In this document: positions 1 to 13,700 of the stretch, piece after piece
How positions within the stretch are numbered: the stretch's first letter is position 1
How the letters are laid out: each line of letters opens with the position of its first letter
DNA from: Aplidium turbinatum
Lineage: Eukaryota; Chordata; Ascidiacea; Aplousobranchia; Polyclinidae
Direction of reading: 5' to 3'
Length of the DNA: 64,000 nt
NCBI GenBank assembly: GCA_918807975.1
Contig: OU964923.1
Location: 29,121,235 to 29,185,234, forward strand
Program-made: the position numbers and the translations under genes
The notes under the pieces: generated by a model
The model's database searches: none
The model's input: only the letters and a program-made list of their open reading frames with translations
Told to the model about the DNA's origin: nothing

Positions 1-87
1 TTCACAACAAATTCATTTTCAACTGAAGTTATGTATGTCTAAAGCTTTTTTAAATGTGGTATTTTTTTTCTTTAGTTACAATAATAA

Positions 88-2712
88 GGGTCTGCTACTA
101 TTCGGCGAGTCCGATTCGGCGAGTCCGATTCGGCGAGTCCGATTCGGCGAGTCCGATTCGGCGAGTCCGATTCGGCGAGTCCGATTCGGCTAATCCGATT
201 CGGCGAGTTCCCTATTCGGCGAGAGCCTTTTTCGGCGAGTGCCTTATTCGGCGAGTTTTTGAAATTTTATTTTTGAAAGGGAATTATCGGGTACCGTAGC
301 CTAATTATAATTGCCGTTTTTACATCGTTAAACGTTGCAGTCGTGCAGAAAGGAATAAAAATAAAACGTTTTAACTATTAAATTAAAATTCATTACGTCA
401 GTTGAGTTGTTTTTATTTCTGACTATCATGTGAAAAACAATACACGTCAACATAGCAAAGGTAGAAGCGACAAAATGCGAACGTTAAAACGTGCTTGAAT
501 TCGTCATGTCAGTTCAGTTGTTATCAAAAACAATTTACGTCAACATAGCAAAGGTGTAGAAAAAGGTAGAAGCGACAAAACGCGAACGTTAAAACGTGCT
601 TGTGACCGAAGTAAGTTATTGAGTTGAAAAAAATTTGGCACGGTCGCAACACCTTCAGAAAAATTTACAAAATGAAGGGAAAATAAAAAAAGAAAATGTT
701 ACAAAAAAAAATCATGTTTAATGTCTATAAGTTAGTACTTTTGAATAGTTAAAATGATTAGTTTGGATCAACAAAAGCTTGGATTGAAAGGAAATTATCG
801 GGTACCGTAGCCTAGTTATCCCAACCAGCAGAAATTGTCGTTTTAACATCGTTTTAACGACGCTAAACGTTGAAATCGTGTAGAAAAGAGAACTTTGCTG
901 ACTAGGATACGTTGAAACTGGGAAACATTCACAGAAGCCCTTCGATTTGTTCCAAGAACCCATTTAACCTAACAGTTCATTTGTACATTGATTCAACGTC
1001 TAAATACATTATCTTAAAAATGCATAATCTTAAAAATGCAACGTATCGAAGGGCTACTGTGAATGTTTCTCAGTTTCAACGCAGGCCTTAAAACTCGTGT
1101 TTTTTTCCGGCAGCCATCGTGGCCTACCGAGAGCTTCTTCTCGGCGGCCAAATCTGCGTGCTTGGAGGCCAAAATACAATAACGATAGCACAAGTAAATA
1201 GCATTAAACTTGCAACAATGTTAACATAATCACTTAGCGTTGTTGAAGTCTGGGCGACGTCCTGCAATAGAATCGTTGTACCACGCATTAAATGCTCTAT
1301 CGGGATTGTAATCCGGTATTGCGGGACCATCTAACGACCCTAAATTGTTTTAACTGCTCGCAGCTCAGTAAATTGTTTCAACTGCATACCGCCTTTCATA
1401 AAACCTGACCATTTATATCGTTATGATGTCACCATTGAGGGTGTGAAGTTACTAACCCACAGCGGGGACATTTCTCAATTATGAAGGCACGTGTTTTACC
1501 CAGGGATATCAACTAACAAAGTTCTCCTTTTTAACAACGATTTAATGTCCGACAACATTGAATCGATATAAAAACGACAATATCGCCAGCCGATGTAAAT
1601 TAGCACTTCGGATTAACACTTCGTTAAAATAAACATTCGGGAATTGCAAACAAGACTTCCAGCGCTGGTGCTCGCAGCTGAATATATTCAATACAACAGT
1701 AGTGATTCTGACGCGCTGACCTAATTCTGCGTCACTCTTTGATACTACATATTTTCGACATTTAATCCACGAACATTCTATTGCGAAATTAAATAATTGA
1801 GAAACCGGCGGCCGAACTTGGCCGACGGAGGAGGTAGCACAGGCGGTCATTCAAGCACTACTTAGCGGCCATGGCCGCCGGCTGCTTTAAGGCTTGCAAC
1901 GTATCCTAGTCATCAAAGTTCTCTTTTCTACACGATTTCAACGTTTAGCGACGTTAAAACGATAGGCCACACATTTGGTTAGCCTTTTCATTCTGTTACT
2001 ACAATGTAAAAATAAACTGTTAGGCTAACTGGGTTCTTGGAACAAATTTTTGCTGGTAGGGATAACTAGGCTACGGTGCCCGATAATTTCCTTTCAATCC
2101 AAGCTGTAGGCCACACATTTGTTGATCCAAACTAATCATTTCAACTATTCAAAAGTACTAACTTATAGATATAAACATGAATTTTTTTTTTGTAACATTT
2201 TCTTTTTTTTATTTTCCCTTCACATCTTAAATTTTTCTGAAGGTGTTGCGACCGTGTCAAATTTCTTTCAACTCAATAACTTACTTCGGTCACAAGCACG
2301 TTTTAACGTTCGCGTTTTGTCGCTTCTACCTTAAAAACAACTGAACGGACATGACGAATTCAAGCACGTTTTAGCGTTCACGTTTTGTCGCTTCTACCTT
2401 AGCTATGTTGACGTGTATTGTTTTTAATATGATGGTCAGAAATAAAAACAACTGAACTGATCTGACATGACGAATTTTAATTTAATAGTTTAAACATTTT
2501 ATTTCTATTCCTTTCTGCACGTTCAGCGACGCTAAAACGATGTGAAAACAGTTAGGCTACGGTACCCGATAATTCCCTTTCAAAAATAAAATTTCAAAAA
2601 CTCGCCAAATAGGGCACTCACCGAAAAAGGCTCTCGCCGAATAGGGAACTCGCCGAATCGGACTCGCCGAATCGGATTAGCCGAATCGGACTCGCCGAAA
2701 CGGGCCATTCCG
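88..2712. mobile_element. Foldback-type DNA transposon with long inverted arms
   Basis: Two arms of about 820 bp (roughly 88-916 and 1895-2712) are imperfect inverted copies of each other around a spacer of about 980 bp. Matching landmarks in opposite orientation include the block with GGGTACCGTAGCC (about 289 and 2560), the AACGTTAAAACGTGCTTG block (about 480 and 2360) and the TAGGATACGTTG block (about 905 and 1895). The ends carry tandem repeats of TTCGGCGAGTCCGA. The 9-bp sequence CAATAATAA flanks both sides (79-87 and 2713-2721), consistent with a target-site duplication, though it is low in complexity. Long repeated inverted ends with 8-9-bp duplications fit Foldback/MULE-like elements; the superfamily is inferred. 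No transposase was recognised in the spacer. It sits about 220 bp upstream of the first visible ankyrin exon. Confidence 0.8.
101..198. repeat. 14-bp tandem repeat at foldback end
   Basis: Six exact head-to-tail copies of TTCGGCGAGTCCGA are followed by a variant copy, then degenerate ones up to about 258. The same unit in reverse orientation ends the other arm (about 2640-2700), so it is a sub-terminal repeat of the transposon. Confidence 0.9.
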
Positions 2713-2931
2713 CAATAATAAATACCCTATCTGAAAGACCTTGGTTAAGAAATATGACAACTTTTGAATTAAACAAAGTGTATTGTGAAATACAAAATAA
2801 TAGGACAAACAATGTGTGATTCCTTTTCCGAAAACATCAAAATGCTTTTGCTATATCACCTGAGTTCAGCGTTCTGCAAATAATTATGGGGTTTGATTAA
2901 AAACGTCTCTATATATATTTGTTTTATTTAG

Positions 2932-5900
2932 GGTCCACTATGCTGCTGCTAAAGGATTGGATGATTGTTTGAATGTGCTGTTGGCTCACAAAGCAGATGT
3001 TAGCACACGTGATGTGACAGGTATATACCGCACATATATGAAAAATTCAGACATTTTAATACTTCAGTGAGAAAGAGTAAATTGTCGTAAAATTGCAAGA
3101 GTTCTGCTGTATCATAGGCTACTTAAATTAAATCAACCATGTGTATTGTGTGGTCAATGTTTTAATAATAATGATATAGTTCACTAGGCTGATTGTGAGT
3201 GTTTTACAGGCATTTTTGTACTACCGTACGTTTGTAGCCTGATAAAGCAACATTTGTGAATTTAAACTGTTGATCATATTCGAAACGAAATAGTGCACAT
3301 TCTTAGGCAATAAACATTCATTGTGTTTTCAGTAGCCTACTATTGCTTAGGTTCTCCGCATCGTCTGTTTCAGAACTTGCTTGCTTTTTTTTTTCAATTC
3401 TGTGCAAATCAGTGGTTGTCTTCCTGATGGCATAAACCTTTGTTAAGTTGGCATTTTAATTTTCGAAAATAACCAGGCTTACTTTTTGTTAACAGGTACA
3501 GGGGCTCAACAGGTAGTTGTTTGTCTTTTGGAGCCTCTTATTTGTTAACTGTTTAATTGTGGTCACATATTGTGACTTTATTTGTTTTGTAATGTAGTCT
3601 TTTCACGTAAATATAACTATGAATCTCAAATTTGGTAGACATTATGACTACAGTACCGTGCATTATTTTACATTTTTTTCTTAAAATTTAACGCTTGAGG
3701 TGAAAAAACAAACAAATGCCTTCAATTTATAAATTTGCAGACAAAATTGCAATGCCAAACATAACTTAAAAGTTTAATACCAAACTTAGTTCAAAATATA
3801 GTTTAAACTTCATCCTGAGGTATTTCTTTCCACTATGTGCTTAGTTCTTTAAAAGCAGCAGTCCTTCATGTGTAAACTTTCTCTAAAAGCGGTTTCCAAA
3901 CAGTTTAATCTAATGGATCGCAATCCGGAGGTTGGAAGAGTCGTTTATATTTTTTCATTTAACTTTAAAGCATGGCAGGCGTGTGAAAGTAGCTCTCACT
4001 TGATACTAGTCATTACTGCAGACAATTAATCACAGTATGATTGTGTTATTTTGAGCCATCCCCAATGAAAATAACTTTCAGCACTGCATTTTGTTGAGAC
4101 TTTTGAAAAAGTTAGTAGCCTACCGGTATACTGTGTTTGTTTTTCCATTCAACACGTTGCAATTCTTTAACAAATACCGTTAGTCAAATTACATAGTGTT
4201 TATATTGTAATTTGCTAAATTTGACAACCATACTCTTTCTAATTTTTGAAAAATTAAAAATGTAAAGTGTTGTTTTTTGTTTTTTGCGTTTTTTTGCTTT
4301 TTGTTTTTTGTTTTTTGCGGAATGGCCCGTTTCGGTGAGTCCGATTCGGTGAGTCCGATCCCTTAACGGGGGATTTTTTCAATTTTTTTTTTTAAATTAT
4401 CGGGTACCGTAGCCTAATTATCATTGCCGTTTTAGGGTTAGGGGTTAGAGGTTAGGAACTCACCGAATCGGACTCACCGAATAGTAGCAGACCCGTTTTT
4501 TGCCCCGTGCAGTTTATAAATATATAATATAAAATATTTAATCCGAAGAGAATTTGAGAATTTTTACTACAAATCAACTTGTGCACATTTGATGCAATGC
4601 AATGAATTTAATTTTGCTTTTGCTATGAGCTAATAGAGCTACATCCTGTTCTGCTGGCTTTTTATTTCATGTATGTCTTGGGGTGGCATACCTCAAAATG
4701 TGAATTTCACTTTGAGCAGCTCGATTTCTTTTGTTGAATTGCATTTGCATGGTGATGTTGCAGCAATAACGAGAATAGATTGGCCAATTTCTTTCTTTCG
4801 GCCGCCTTCTACCTCCACTCAATTACACTCTGGGATAGGGATCAGGACATTCTGTCACGACCAACTCAACTCGAGACAATTGATTGCGGGAGATATCTCA
4901 CCAAAAGACTATTTAACGCGCTTTCTATTCGATTTTGCACTGTGCAGATATTTTTACTGATCAGTGTTGAATTCTCATCACAATTTTTTTCGCTAGACAC
5001 CTGTTGTGACTTAAAAATCATCTCATTTTTTTAAACAAGGCAACACTAACTGCAAACAAACATAAAATAGAATGTTTTGATGGTGTAGCTTTTTTGTGTG
5101 TTTTTGTTTCGAATATATGTTAGATATCTTTTGCCTCTCAGTAAGTGTCTGGGGAAAAATTGCGATGGAAATAAAACAAACTGGTGTACAAAACTATATG
5201 TACAAGGCAAGATATGATAGAATTTGCATCAAATAGTCTTGCAATGACATGTCTCTGCGACAGGTCAGCCGTGATCAAGTGTCTCGTGTCAGGCCGGCCG
5301 CGTCAGAATGTCCTGTACCCTGTACCCCTCTGAGTAGAGGTGAGCGGCGTTTTTCAACAAGCTTCAGCTGGGAATCGAACCAGGATCACATGATTGGAAT
5401 TGTAAAGCGAACGTCTCATCTGCTGCACCATTTCAATTATTCATAGGACACCTAAGCTTTCGAGAATTGTTACATTGTGCGAATCTATCATTTAATTTGA
5501 AAATTAATGTCAAACTTTTCATATAGTAGGCCTAGCCAAAAATGCACATCTGCCCGGATACCTGCGTCCACCATAAATATGGCTTGATCAATTTAGGCAG
5601 TTTTTTTTTTCTTTTGCTATACCAGGCGCAACAGCCCTGCATGCAAGTGCACGGTACGGCCACAAAGGGACGACCACAAAATTGTTGGCATCTCGTACAG
5701 TTGACGTGAATGCGTGCGACTATAACCAGTGCACGGCCTTGCACTTCGCCTCGTTTGAAGGTCACGTAGAATGCGTCAAGCTGATATCAAGTGAAAGACA
5801 TTGCAACATCCATTGTGTTGACAAAGTAAGTGGAAAAAATATTGACTGCGAAATAACATTATGAGTGACAATGTTACTAGCACTTTTGAAATTCCTTGTT

Positions 5901-7701
5901 CATAGGAGTGTTCTACCGCTTTGTGGCTGCAAACACAGATCAATATATTTAATGTTCAAAGTGAATGTATGACAATTGACAAAGTCCGCGATAATTTAGA
6001 ATTGGACTTTGTCATTCATTCACTTTGAACATTGAATTTCCAGGCATTGCATCTTTTAGATGCGTAATCGGGCTTCCCTCTTGCACCGGCTCAACATATT
6101 TGAGTTACAAATTTGGTACAATCTTTGAAGTAAAATATTTTCAAGAGAGTTTTACGTTCAGTTTCAAAAGGAAACTCACAGCACATTGCTACTTGCACAA
6201 AAATAAACACGAAGGGCTCTCCGAAAGTGAAGGAAAGAAATTGTTTGCCTTGATGATAACACCGACTACAAATGTAGAAACAGAAGGATTGAGCAATAGC
6301 ATTTCAATTGTCGGTGTTTGTGTGTGTGTGCAGTCTACTTGAAGGACAGTTCACTTCAGCGACACTTAATGGATTAACAAGTATCCAAAGCTGCCAGGGC
6401 TGAACAATCAAAAATTAAACAACGATGCAAGCAATCTTTTTGGATTGGCAAGAAATGGATGTAAAATGATAATGCAGAATTTTCCTAGTTTACACAGAAC
6501 GCTTGATCGCTTGAACGTACGCAGAACCATTGATAATGGCATAAGATCGCCAAAGGTATTGTATTCAAAAAATTAACCCAATGCGACGCTTTTGCGCGTT
6601 GTAAAGTTTCACGAGTTAGGATCAATCTCATTCTTTGCCACGTGCGAATTGGCTGAAACATTCGTGCTTCAGTTATTAGTCACTATGTCCGATTGATCTG
6701 CTTCATAATCGTCAACGCTTTGTTCCCAGGAAGGACGAACGGCTTTGATGGTGGCCGCAGCGATGGGACGGCTCTCTGTCTGCCAGGCTTTAATTCATCG
6801 TGGCATAAATGTGAACCATAAAGACTCAAGTGCTCTTCAACATACCGCTCTATCTCTCTCAGCCGAGGCCGGACACGCTGAAGTGGTTGGTGGATTTAAC
6901 TTTTAAAATGCCTTTTGTCTACCTTGAAATAGTAAAGTTTCTAATCTAATAGAGTCGTTAAAGCAATTCCTAAAGCGTGCTTTAACTCCAACGTAAAGTC
7001 GGGTACAAGCCTTCACAACTAGTATATAAATGCTGATCAGTTATAAACTAGAGGATTTAGCTGACTTCAGCGTGATGTTTATTGAAACTAGGCTGAATGT
7101 TTGTTTGCAATGAGAATGAACGACAACGCCCTTCACACTTGAAAAAAAAACAACATGTGCATAAAATTGTTTATTTTAATGGCTAATATTTAACTGGAAC
7201 AACGTCCGACAACTTATCCAGCCCTAAAATCCAAAGACTTCATGTGGTCTTCACCGCAACTGGCGATAATTAAATTTGTTTATCTTTAATAAATTACGAT
7301 TATAGTTTCACGTGTTTCATCAGGCCACTGTGTTCGTGCAGTTGTGCACAATGTAGTTTTACGATGTCTGTCTTAAGCGACATGCATTGGAAATCTGGTA
7401 AGGTCTAGGTTTAATTTCTGCACAGAAATATTGATTAAGTCTGCTTCGGTATTTGATTATCTTTAATCAATACCGTCAGGCAGTTATTTGTCAAAGTTTA
7501 TGAGAATATGTTGACGTCATCACAATCCTTACGACGATTTTTTTCAGGTGAAGCTGCTGTGTGAGAATGGTGCTGACTATGATGCTAAGTTAAATGACGG
7601 CAAAACCGCCCTAGATCTAGCCAAAGGCAGGGGAAGAAGAAGTGTGGTGGATGCCCTGCACATCATACAACTTACTGAAGCAGCGAAGAAAACCGACAGA
7701 G
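2932..7701 (+). CDS. RAI14: Ankyrin-repeat exons of the RAI14-like gene
   Basis: Four exons encode six ankyrin repeats, each recognisable by a TALH-like start and a G-H/L-x-x-x-V helix. In order they begin VHYAAAKG, TALHASARYGH, TALHFASFEGH, TALMVAAAMG, TALSLSAEAGH and TALDLAKGRG. Exon phases are 1, 0, 0 and 1 and all junctions join without a stop. The first visible exon starts inside a repeat (acceptor at 2930-2931), so at least one coding exon lies further 5'. Ankyrin repeats in this family mediate protein binding and cortical targeting; the partner here is not shown by the sequence. Confidence 0.88.
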
Positions 7702-10700
7702 GTACTCACTATTGTTAGCCGGGTTTTTTGTTTGTAGTTTAGGTGGCGAAAATAAGAGAATTGGCCTCTGATATTTTGTACAAAAGAAAATCGACCATTA
7801 TGATTCTTGATCTGGAGTTTACACATGACGTCACTTTGAAATCACAGTTTTAACAGTTTATTTTTTAACTTTATCTTCAAAGCAGTGATTTCCAACGTTT
7901 TCATCCCGTAACCCACGCAGCAGTTGTTGCTTAGTAGCCTCCTTGCAACAATCTCGATACACACGCACACCAGCTTCTACTAAATCTTACGACCGCTTCC
8001 TCACTGAGGTCTCTGCGACAGTGGCCGAAATTTGCTGCTTTATTGCAAATCTATTGTGAATCGTTGATTAGACATTAGTGTAACGTGAAATTTACGTATT
8101 TAGCTTCGCGTCTGAGTTTATCCAGTAAGCCGCACAGTGAAGATTTGGAGAAAGACCAAGCAGGACCGCCTCGTAAGGTAATGACAGACTTGATAGCCAG
8201 AATTTTTTTTGCTTTAACATGCTGTCAATTCATAACCATGTCTCGTACCCAACTACCCAGTACCCATACGTTAAAATCGTTTTTTTTTTTTTTTTTTTAT
8301 GAAATTTTTTAAGAGTATTCACTATTCAACCACGTCTGCAAGACACTTGACAACATACTTGAAGATGAATAGTAGACAGGGAGATCTCTAATCACGTAGC
8401 CCAAGCGTGATGAAAAGTATAAAACAAAATCACCGCACGTGTTGTTAGTCAATGTGAATACACCTTTCATAGCCAACGAAGAATCTTTCATTAAATGAAA
8501 CGTCTGCAGAGGATAGTGCGTTATCATGCTTATACTTTTAGGTACTTCCATCTCTACCATATAAGGACGTCGGCAGTTCCACTTCACTGCACACGTCTCC
8601 TACTAAGTCTGAGGAGAGAAAAGGACGTGATAGTTGTAAGTCACAACCGAAGACACTCTAGCAAAGAGCTCGTAGCTCTAGTAAAATTCTGAAGTGTTGT
8701 GTGCTTTTTATGCAACTAAATTTAAAGTTTTTTGTGTTGTGTTTCTTGGAGGCAAATATTGATTATAATTGTATATTCGATGTTAAAATTCTATAATTAA
8801 CGATAAAGATGGAATATGTTAACTTTTGTTAATTTTCTCTCTGAAAAGCTTAATATTCACGAGCTTTCCTTTTGGAAAAAGCTTCCGACTATAACCCTAA
8901 ACAAATTTTCTAAAAGTTTAACCGTTCTTACAGCTTCGTCCAGCATGCAGCGCACCGGTTCTACAGTTATTTCGTTATACAATAATCCGAAACATGGTAA
9001 GCTGTACGATCGGGATGCCGGATTGTACGACAGCAAAAGCACTTTGGCTTCTGTGTCGTCAGCTGATGCTTCCACAAACACAGAGCCGAGTAAAGTAAAG
9101 CTCAACGAATACTCCTTGAACACGAAAGTCGAGCCTTCTGAAGCTGCAGACGAGATCTTAAAATTAGCCCAAGAGCTTGCGATGAAAGAAAGTCAGATCG
9201 CACAGTTGAACTCGCAGCTGGCTCAGATCAAAATCAATTTCAAAAAGGAAGTTGAGGCTCTCAAGAAATCCAACAACACGCTTGAAAGTTCTGTTCAAGT
9301 TAGTGTGTTTCATTGACGTTAAATTTGTCACTTTAAACTGAATTTGAACGTTAAATTCGGTCAGTATAACGCTTCATCAGCTGTCTCACAAGTGTAGCTT
9401 ATCGCATTGACAATCTTATTTAAATTTATTATGTCATTCACACCTGAAACGGTGAAACATTTCTATTATTGACTTATTACCGTATTTTTTACCCAACTAA
9501 AAATGTTTTTTTTACATCAATTTAACGTCTGGAGATGTTGAATCAATGTGAAAACGACATAACTTGCAGACTGGCTACGAGCTTTTCCCAACTCATTGGT
9601 GAATGTTTTATTTGAAAAGGATCTGGAGAAGACCAATGATTTACTGCTGAATGACTACCAGACTTTGCAAGACGCAAATCATACCACTTTACAAGAAGTT
9701 GCAAATCTGCAAAACGTTGCAGACGACCGCTTGTTGAAAGCAGAAACAAATGAGAAGAAACTCCAAGTGAAAGTCACGCAGTTGGAAAAGGAACTCTGTA
9801 TGGCAACGTCGCAAATACATGACTTGACCAGCGAGGCAAGTTTAAAGAATAACAATTTTTCTCTTTTTTGTAACTGCTGTAGTTTTGATTCATTGAGGAG
9901 ACAACTCTTGAGTTAATTCTGTTGTTCCAGATCAATAAATATAGTGTGTTGTAAGATGTCTAAGTAAGTCGGGCAATGGTTGGTTATGTAGTTTCAAAAA
10001 TGTATTGTTTTTATTACAGAACCAAGAAGCAAATGATCAATACACTCAAGAACAAAGTAAAAATGAAACAGTTAAAACCGCTTTAAACCACCTCTTGTTG
10101 GATATTGGAAAGCCAAGTGACAATACAGGTTATTGACATTACCATTTCATGCAAGTTTGTTAGCTTGCCTTGCAGAAGTGTAGACGTTATTCAAAATCCT
10201 CTGATGCGTTTCAGATCCAGAAGAATGTCTTCGTTTATTGAAGTGTGAACTTCTCCAAGCCATAGAGGTGAACAGCGATTTTAGTTGCAAATTCAATCAT
10301 TTTTGTCAATATGTTTTTGATAATGTCAAAGCGCAAGAGACAAAAGAAGTTATGTTGCTCCAACAAGGCTTCGCACATCATGTTAATGTTAGGAAAACTA
10401 CTTGGAAAATGCTAATGTTTCCACAATATCATTTAGTGTCAAGTTAGTGTTTAATTTAGTGTTATCGTCAGTCAAGCAAAGTGAATAGTCTCAAAAAACA
10501 GCCAAGTGTTTTTTTTTTCTTTGTTGCAGTAATTAACTCTTTCGGTTAACTGTGAAGATGAAAGCATCCATTCATAGATTTTAATAAATTGACTCAAAAA
10601 CTACCGTCCCAAAAAGTAATGGACTTTCGCAACGTGTCCTGCAATGAATTTTTTTTACACAAGATGCGTTCACAAGTGAAAGTAAGGAATGCTCTTTGTG

Positions 10701-13700
10701 CTGCGGGATAAATTTGTCTGTGAACGTGTAGTTGATTGCTATTTTGGAAAGTTGTTCAACTTCTTTTTGGTTTGCAGACAAACAGCAAAGATTTGGAGTT
10801 GTTTCGAAAAAAGAAAACCGAACTTCAAAAACTTGAGGTTTGTGACTCTGTGACGTAACTTTCAAAAATTCAACTTTCTGTGACACGTATTGGGGAACGA
10901 GGGGCTTCCTCATTTACGGTAGTAACCTGTGCCAGACATTGGAAGTGTTCTTATGTCAACGACTTTGTGCTGTACGAAACTAATGCCTTTTATTTTTAAC
11001 CTTGCGATACATTGGATTTGCTGTCAATCATCTGGTATCACTTTTGGATAGGATAAAGTGTTGGAACAAGACGATGAAATACAAGACTTGAAATTGAAGC
11101 TCAACCAGTCAGAAAAGCTCTTGAAGAAGCAAAAAGGCGACAATCAAACCTCTCTTCTTCATCAGCAAGATTTTGAAGTAAGCATGGCCGTTGATATAGA
11201 TCAGTTTCCTACAACTTATGTGAAAAGGCGACATGTATGATCATGATCACTCTGAAACTGCATACTTGAACCTCCAAGCTATGTAGTTTCAGAGTGTCTG
11301 AACTGTATCCACTTATCCTTCTGCAGGTTTCACATGAATTGGAGATATCAGTCACTCAACAGTCATGTTTATTTATTTATTTTTGACAAGGTTTAACTTT
11401 TAACATTTCGTTAAGTTTATATTGTTCAAATTGTTAAGTTTGAAATTTAATACCAGCTAATGTGTCGTCATTTGTCTCAACATTGGTTCACGACGTTTGT
11501 GGTGAAATTCTAGTACTGTGCTTAGAAATGTATAGTTGGTAAAAGTTAAGCTATTGTGCGCTGTCAATAGACGCTTGTTTGTTTTTGGTCAGAAAAAGCT
11601 TCAGCAAGCTGAGTCTGTGAGCGCACAGCATTTGGGCGCTATCAACCTTTTAAATGAAGAAATTGTCAAACTTAAAAGCGAGTTGTCATCTGAAAAGGAA
11701 AGCAACGTTTTGGAAACAACGTAAGTTGCTCCATATCTTCAATGTGGCGAACATATCAAACATTTTGTGTATTGGTTGTGTTGTGCTCAGCTCTGTTGGA
11801 GATGTAACAGGGTAACGATAAAAATAATTAGTAATACACTCTTGGCTTATGCCGATTGAGCACTTACTGGAGGCACCTCACTGCTTGCAGTTTGAGCTCT
11901 TTGGCAAGGTTGGCGGTAGTGCCATTTTTTGGAGCTTGGGTTCCCCAAATAGGAAAACGTCACATGGAGGTATATATCTCCATGACCATATGCAGTGCAC
12001 CTACTGCACTGAGGAGGCTGGAAAGCCGAAACGGTGTGCACTGTCTGCAGTTATTAATAATAATTATGTGTATAATGTATAATTGTATATATTTCAAATG
12101 CCAACAAATTCTGTGTTAGTGCTACTGTATATCCAAGTTGTCTCGTTTGTTGTTCCGACATTTTTTCTTATCTCTGTAATCGTAGCGTGCATTCTAAAAT
12201 GAAAAAAAAGCATCAAATTGTATAAACATCCAATAGACATCTTTGTATTAATGAACTTTGAAGATCTTCGTTAGTGTCTGCAAGCCACAATAACCAAAAG
12301 CTATTAAAATGCAACCCTCTTTGTTTAGAAACTTGAAAGAAAAGCTAAACGCGGCTTTATCAGCAAGCGAAAAAGTTTCCCAAGACTTCATTGCTAGGAA
12401 GTCGTTATGGCAACAAACCGAAGCTAAACTTCAACAAGAATCTAAAGAGATGAAAGAAAAATACAATGATGCAAAGCAAAAAGTTTCGGAAAACATACAA
12501 GTATGCATTTCTACTGAAATCACTAGTATTTTATGTCTTTCGAAAACCTTTTAAAGTACCGGCATTGTATTTCAGTACGCATGAAAAGGTCTTTCTGTTG
12601 TCAATCACGAAGTTGCCGTGAAAATGTCTTTAATGCAGCAGAATCCCATTCAGTCGTCAATAACTCAACTCGTCAATGAATGATGACGTTCTCGTTTTTT
12701 GTGTATATGAGTTTTAAACCACATATATATAATATGTTGTTTTTCTTATCAGTTCTTGTTCTGCAAGTTTTAGTCTTGTGCCTTTCCTTTGAAATCCTTT
12801 CCCGCAACAGCCAACTTCTGAACCGTTTGTTGTTAATTCTGCCCAATTGCAGGTCATTAGTTTACTTCGTGAAGAGAAAAATAAGAAAGATTCAGAGATC
12901 AACGCATTGTTAAAGGAAGTTGAAGCAGCGCAACACAAGCGACAAGCAATTGATGCTCGGAATAAGAAATCAGAACAGGAACTCGCTGAAACAAATCTTA
13001 AATGTTCAACACTACAAAGTGAAGTAAGTTTACTCAATACTGATATCAGCGTGTATTGACTGGGGTGCGTGGTTACTGATATCACGACTTTATATTGTTT
13101 TTAATTTATTTCTTAGTTGTGCGGATTTGATATTTAAGTAGTTTTTGAAAAAGACATTGCTTGCAAGCATGAGCGTTAATTTTTTACTTTTGCATGACAT
13201 CAACTCCATACAAAGTTCTCGTTGTCTAAGTATTGTGATCTTTTCAGAAGGCACAAGCTTGCTAATAGATTTCGTTGGGGTATATTTTGATATTGCAATC
13301 AAATTCGATAGTTTTTAGTAAATCTTTGTTTTTGAGGTCGACCCAAGCATAAACATTAGAAATCACCATTACGTATTGCTGCGATACATTTTTGCACGAA
13401 GACAAAATATCAAGCTTTGAGTAAAGTATCCTATATAATCTCAGTTACTATAATTTTGCTTAATAAGTTAACCAGGATATTCGAAGTTGTTTCGAGTTTG
13501 AAGTCTTTCATGTTTCATTAAAATTGTACTCCTACTTTAAGGTGAAAAGTCTACAAAAGTCTAAGGAAGATTTGCTCCTCAAATTGAATGCAATGAAGAT
13601 GTACCAATGCACTGATGTGGAACGGAAGAAGATAGACTCCATGAAGACACAGTTGGAACAGCTTTGCCAACACATTCAAGTAAATTTTACAGTTGATGAT

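Larger units (their letters stand above)
3021..5625 (+). other. Large intron of the RAI14-like gene
   Basis: This 2.6-kb intron holds no further recognised exon. It contains a short foldback derivative (4318-4494) and two tRNA-derived SINE copies on the minus strand. The rest is AT-rich unique sequence with a T-rich microsatellite at about 4265-4317. Confidence 0.6.

Noticed and set aside
101-258. Protein-coding ORF over the 14-bp repeats (54-299)
   Set aside because: The open frame comes from the tandem repeat; the product is repetitive and lies in a transposon end.
4433-4457. Interstitial telomere repeat
   Set aside because: Only about three irregular TTAGGG-like units, inside a small transposon.
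6025-6342. 105-codon ORF in an intron
   Set aside because: It starts in a hairpin repeat, has no recognised domain and ends in a GT microsatellite.
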